Source: an uncultured Oscillospiraceae bacterium
GTDB lineage: Bacteria > Bacillota > Clostridia > Oscillospirales > Oscillospiraceae
Direction: 5' to 3'
Length of the DNA stretch: 7,519 nt
Assembly (NCBI GenBank): GCA_934659475.1
Contig: CAKUHX010000077.1
Coordinates: forward strand, 1 to 7,519
Under the pieces are notes generated by a model, which worked only from the letters and a program-made list of their open reading frames with translations, made no database searches and was not told the origin of the DNA. The position numbers and the translations under genes are program-made. Positions within the stretch are counted from its first letter, which is position 1, and each line of letters begins with the position of its first letter. This document shows, one piece after another, positions 5,774 to 7,519 of the stretch.

Positions 5774-6061
5774 CTATTCCTCGTCAAAGGACATGCGGGC
5801 GGCGATCCGCTCCTTCATGCCCTGAGCCAGGGCAACATGCATGGGGTGCTGCAAATAGTCCTGCAGGCGGTCGGGCGCATCCAGCTCCATCACCATCATA
5901 ATGTCGGCGTTAGAGTCCCGCACCGTGGCGCAGCGGCAGACCCGGGCGTTGTGGAGGAAGTCCAGCTCCTCCTCCAGGCGGGCATAGACATCCTGGCAGC
6001 GGCAGAACACCTCGTCCACATCTGTACCGTCCTTCAGTTTGAGGAAATTATAGTGTACCAA
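5774..6061 (-). CDS. Dabb-family (stress-responsive alpha/beta barrel) protein, TTG start
   Basis: A 95-residue protein, the typical size for a single ferredoxin-like Dabb domain that dimerises into an alpha/beta barrel. It opens VHYNFLKLKDG, matching the first strand of the family, and ends with the hallmark HPMHVALAQGMKERIAARMSFD. Dabb proteins range from stress-induced proteins to small-molecule cyclases, so no reaction can be assigned. The start is TTG (6059-6061), supported by AGGGGAG six bases upstream and by the family N-terminus; the first internal ATG would remove half the domain. Two CRC motifs (C20/C22 and C42/C44) are unusual and could form a metal or redox site. It is the first gene of an operon with the membrane protein 23 bases downstream, suggesting they handle the same compound or signal. 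Confidence 0.85.
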   Translation of the reverse strand: MVHYNFLKLKDGTDVDEVFCRCQDVYARLEEELDFLHNARVCRCATVRDSNADIMMVMELDAPDRLQDYLQHPMHVALAQGMKERIAARMSFDEE

Positions 6062-6091
6062 GAAAAGCTCCCCTCTCCTGTATGATACCTA

Positions 6092-6120
6092 AAAATAGAC
6101 CTCCCGTCGGCCCCCGTCAA
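6092..6120 (-). promoter_or_regulatory. Promoter of the Dabb/YkvI-like operon
   Basis: On the minus strand TTGACG (6120-6115), a 17-base spacer and TATTTT (6097-6092). An A-run (GCAAAAAAG) lies just upstream of the -35 and could act as an UP element. Confidence 0.65.
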
Positions 6121-6130
6121 GACTTTTTTG

Positions 6131-6146
6131 CTTTACATCGGTAAAG
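6131..6146. promoter_or_regulatory. Inverted repeat upstream of the operon promoter, possible regulator site
   Basis: CTTTAC (6131-6136) and GTAAAG (6141-6146) form a perfect 6-bp dyad around ATCG, about ten bases upstream of the -35 box. That position suits an activator or repressor site. It has no T-run on the appropriate side and so is not a terminator. Confidence 0.35.
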
Positions 6147-6250
6147 AATTGACGCTTTCTCCCTTTTGCAAGATCCTGCCCCTGTCTGCTCCCCCGGATC
6201 TTATCAGATCTTCCAGCCGCTTTCGGCGGACGGCGGCCCCCCTTTCATAC

Positions 6251-6294
6251 GCAAAGCCGGCGCCCCATCTCAACAGACGGAACGCCGGCTTTTG
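6251..6294 (-). terminator. Hairpin after the glycosylase-like gene, weak terminator
   Basis: AAAGCCGGCG (6253-6262) pairs with CGCCGGCTTT (6283-6292) around a 20-base loop, ten bases beyond the gene. The minus-strand tail has only three T, so termination is likely weak. On the plus strand it would give CTTTT, but no plus-strand gene precedes it. Confidence 0.45.
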
Positions 6295-6301
6295 CCCCAG
6301 T

Positions 6302-7030
6302 TCACTCTTTTGCGCCCTTTGCCAGCCTCTGCCCTCCTGCCAGTTCCGACACAAAAGCAGGCGCCCAGCCAAAGACCCGCCGGCACTGGGCTCTGCACTC
6401 CCCGGGGGTGCAGTCCGGATGTCCGGCCAGATAGTCGGTCAGATACTCCCGCACATTTTCGCGCAGGTTTCTGCGGCCAAAGCGGAAGTCATACTGCGGG
6501 AGGGCATCCAGGGCGAAGGCGGTCAGTTTTTCGCCGCTGTAGCAGGGTCTGGCAAGATCTACCCGCGTGGTATAGCAGACCGTGTGTCTCTCCTCCCCGG
6601 GGACGAGCACGCAGTCCAGCCGCTCAAGGTCCGCCCTGGTCCTGCCCGCCCAGTCCGGGAGATGGCACAGACCCGTCTGCGTCAAAAAGCGCCCCTCCAC
6701 AAGGGTGGCCTTCAGGAGAAAGGACAAGTAAATATCCTCCCCATCCGAAAGGCAGAGATCGACTCCGCCGTATCCCCGCTCATGAAAATACAGCCTGCCA
6801 AACCGGTCTTTCTGCTTGACACTGCGGTGGGTGTTAAGATCAGGAAAGCGCTCTTCATCATAATAATATGCCTCCACCCACAGGGGCCTGATGTCTATCC
6901 CGAAGGCTTCCACGCGGCATTCATTGATCAGCTTTCCGCCGATCTCCTGCAGCACCGCGACCTGGCCTTGGCCGTTGGTCTGTCTCAAGGCGCGGACCAG
7001 CCGCCTGAGTTCCCTGTTGTCCTGATACAT
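6302..7030 (-). CDS. Unassigned protein, possibly a remote alkyladenine DNA glycosylase (AAG/MPG-like) homologue
   Basis: A 242-residue soluble protein without signal peptide or membrane segments; I do not recognise a named family. The segment 31-112 runs in the same order as AAG/MPG glycosylases: an IGGKLI strand, PLWVEAYYYDEERF where AAG has a VETEAY motif, a histidine (H68) shortly after, FGRLYFHERGYGGVDLCLS where AAG has its GxxYVY/LN region, and LSFLLKATLVEG where AAG has LIRAxEPxEG. E53, Y55 and H68 could correspond to the catalytic Glu, Tyr and His of AAG, with about four extra residues before the histidine. This is pattern comparison by eye. The ATG at 7028-7030 is used; a GTG three codons upstream (7037-7039) is an alternative, and the purine-rich GGGAAAGGGA does not decide between them. 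It appears monocistronic with an extended -10 promoter. Confidence 0.75.
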   Translation of the reverse strand: MYQDNRELRRLVRALRQTNGQGQVAVLQEIGGKLINECRVEAFGIDIRPLWVEAYYYDEERFPDLNTHRSVKQKDRFGRLYFHERGYGGVDLCLSDGEDIYLSFLLKATLVEGRFLTQTGLCHLPDWAGRTRADLERLDCVLVPGEERHTVCYTTRVDLARPCYSGEKLTAFALDALPQYDFRFGRRNLRENVREYLTDYLAGHPDCTPGECRAQCRRVFGWAPAFVSELAGGQRLAKGAKE

Positions 7031-7098
7031 GGACTGCACCGTCCCTTTCCCGCGCGTTCGCTCACACTGGTGGGGATCTGCGTCCCCGGCACGGCTTT

Positions 7099-7107
7099 AT
7101 CATACCA
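7099..7107 (-). promoter_or_regulatory. Candidate extended -10 promoter of the glycosylase-like gene
   Basis: TGGTATGAT on the minus strand matches a TGn-extended -10 box, about 70 bases before the start codon. No good -35 hexamer is present. Confidence 0.45.
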
Positions 7108-7140
7108 CATCCCCCGCGGCCTTGGGGCACTTTCACAAAT

Positions 7141-7167
7141 AAAAAACAAGACGCCCGATCGGATGTC
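7141..7167 (-). terminator. Imperfect hairpin plus T-run following the tRNA-Gly 3' fragment
   Basis: GAC/GTC and CCG/CGG pairs form an imperfect stem (7150-7167) followed on the minus strand by TTGTTTTTT. It lies eight bases beyond the CCA of the tRNA fragment, as a tRNA terminator would. Confidence 0.45.
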
Positions 7168-7174
7168 CTGTAAG

Positions 7175-7203
7175 TGGAGCAAGTGACGAGGCTCGAACTC
7201 GCT
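7175..7203 (-). repeat. Detached 3' end of tRNA-Gly (T-arm, acceptor strand and CCA): possible attachment site or tRNA scar
   Basis: This 29-base stretch matches 7447-7475, the 3' end of the intact tRNA-Gly gene, with one mismatch (A7181 against G7453), in the same orientation. It covers exactly CCA, the discriminator T, the 3' acceptor strand and the T-arm. Homology stops at the CCA on one side and one base past the T-arm on the other. No 5' tRNA half that would pair with CACTTGC is found nearby. Such partial 3' copies are the usual footprint of integration into a tRNA gene; a decayed tandem tRNA is the alternative. Confidence 0.8.
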
Positions 7204-7220
7204 TCCCGGCATCCCACAAA

Positions 7221-7381
7221 CCGCCTTGCGGCGATCTGCAGGGGCCCTGCCTCACCTCATGCGCCTTCGGCGCAGGTAAAAGCATACCCATAAAACCGGC
7301 CTTCTGGCCGGCGGCGCGAGTGCGCCGCAAATTGCTTTTGCTGTGCAAAAGCAATTGCGCAGGGGCGGCTTTGCCGACCCC
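7221..7381. other. Cluster of seven consecutive stem-loops, no ORF
   Basis: Perfect or nearly perfect hairpins follow one another: 7221-7231 (4 bp), 7238-7250 (5 bp), 7260-7274 (6 bp), 7296-7311 (6 bp), 7311-7328 (7 bp), 7330-7356 (12 bp, AATTGCTTTTGC arm) and 7362-7381 (8 bp with one bulge). Loops are 3-4 bases. No credible coding frame exists. It fills the space between the two tRNA-Gly 3' repeats and could be a structured RNA, a REP/MITE-like repeat or a remnant of an integrated element. Confidence 0.7.
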
Positions 7382-7404
7382 GAGCATTAAAATGAAATGG
7401 ATCT

Positions 7405-7448
7405 CAAAAAATAAAAGTATCTGCAAAAGCAGATACTTTTATTTTTTG
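7405..7448 (-). terminator. Long palindromic terminator of tRNA-Gly
   Basis: A 20-bp perfect stem (7405-7424 with 7429-7448, loop of four) sits directly against the tRNA CCA and even overlaps it. On the minus strand the second arm ends TTTTATTTTTTG, giving the U-rich tail. It is near-symmetric, so it could also stop plus-strand transcription. Confidence 0.85.
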
Positions 7449-7519
7449 GAGCGAGTGACGAGGCTCGAACTCGCTACCTCCACCTTGGCAAGGTGGCGCT
7501 CTACCAGATGAGCTACACT
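7447..7519 (-). tRNA. tRNA-Gly (GCC anticodon), lacking about three 5' bases at window edge
   Basis: The minus strand shows the D-arm (GCTC, loop ATCTGGTA, GAGC), the anticodon arm CCACC-TTGCCAA-GGTGG with anticodon GCC, a short variable loop, the T-arm GCGAG-TTCGAGC-CTCGT, the acceptor strand CACTCGC, discriminator T and encoded CCA. T73 fits bacterial tRNA-Gly. The first three bases (GCG by pairing) lie beyond 7519. Its 3' end is the source of the repeat at 7175-7203. Confidence 0.96.

Noticed and set aside
6128..7186. A 352-codon open frame on the plus strand
   Set aside because: It is the antisense shadow of the glycosylase-like gene, starts inside promoter DNA, and shows no domain or ribosome binding site.
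7175..7260. A second complete tRNA gene
   Set aside because: Only the T-arm, acceptor 3' strand and CCA are present; no matching 5' acceptor strand, D-arm or anticodon arm could be found on the minus strand upstream.
7221..7448. A CRISPR array
   Set aside because: The hairpins differ from one another in sequence and spacing; there are no repeated direct-repeat units or uniform spacers.

Overview
The window reads as chromosomal DNA from a GC-rich (roughly 60% G+C by eye) Gram-positive of the class Clostridia, most likely an Oscillospiraceae-type gut anaerobe. The pointers are a T-box leader, a long-form hibernation factor, strong purine-rich Shine-Dalgarno sequences, consensus sigma-A-type promoters, a secreted LysM-anchored nucleotidase, and a tRNA with an encoded CCA. 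The genus is inferred from style only.

From left to right: (1) 1-403 holds, on the minus strand, a promoter, a complete T-box leader (best read as isoleucine-sensing) with its terminator, and the first 28 codons of a small zinc-ribbon protein that runs off the window. (2) 407-1521 is birA (minus), a bifunctional biotin ligase/repressor with its own promoter and terminator. (3) 1522-1640 is a divergent regulatory region with an 8-bp dyad over the birA -35 box. (4) 1697-3628 (plus) is a secreted 5'-nucleotidase with a C-terminal LysM domain. It converges on (5) hpf (3728-4276, minus), the long ribosome hibernation factor, across a double hairpin. (6) 4460-4571 (plus) has a promoter, three stem-loops and an intrinsic terminator but no ORF, and looks like a stand-alone small RNA of about 79 nt. 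(7) 4632-6120 (minus) is a two-gene operon: a TTG-started Dabb-domain protein, then a YkvI-like membrane protein. (8) 6302-7030 (minus) is an unassigned protein that may be a remote alkyladenine DNA glycosylase relative. (9) 7141-7519 holds the 3' end of a tRNA-Gly(GCC) gene, its terminator, a run of seven hairpins, and a second copy of only the last 29 nt of that tRNA.

No pathway links the whole window; it is mostly housekeeping genes with individual promoters. The least-explained parts are the small RNA at 4493-4571, the tRNA-flanked hairpin cluster at 7175-7475, the operator-like dyad at 1516-1543, the T-box serving an uncharacterised zinc ribbon, and the Dabb/YkvI pair with its two CxC motifs.
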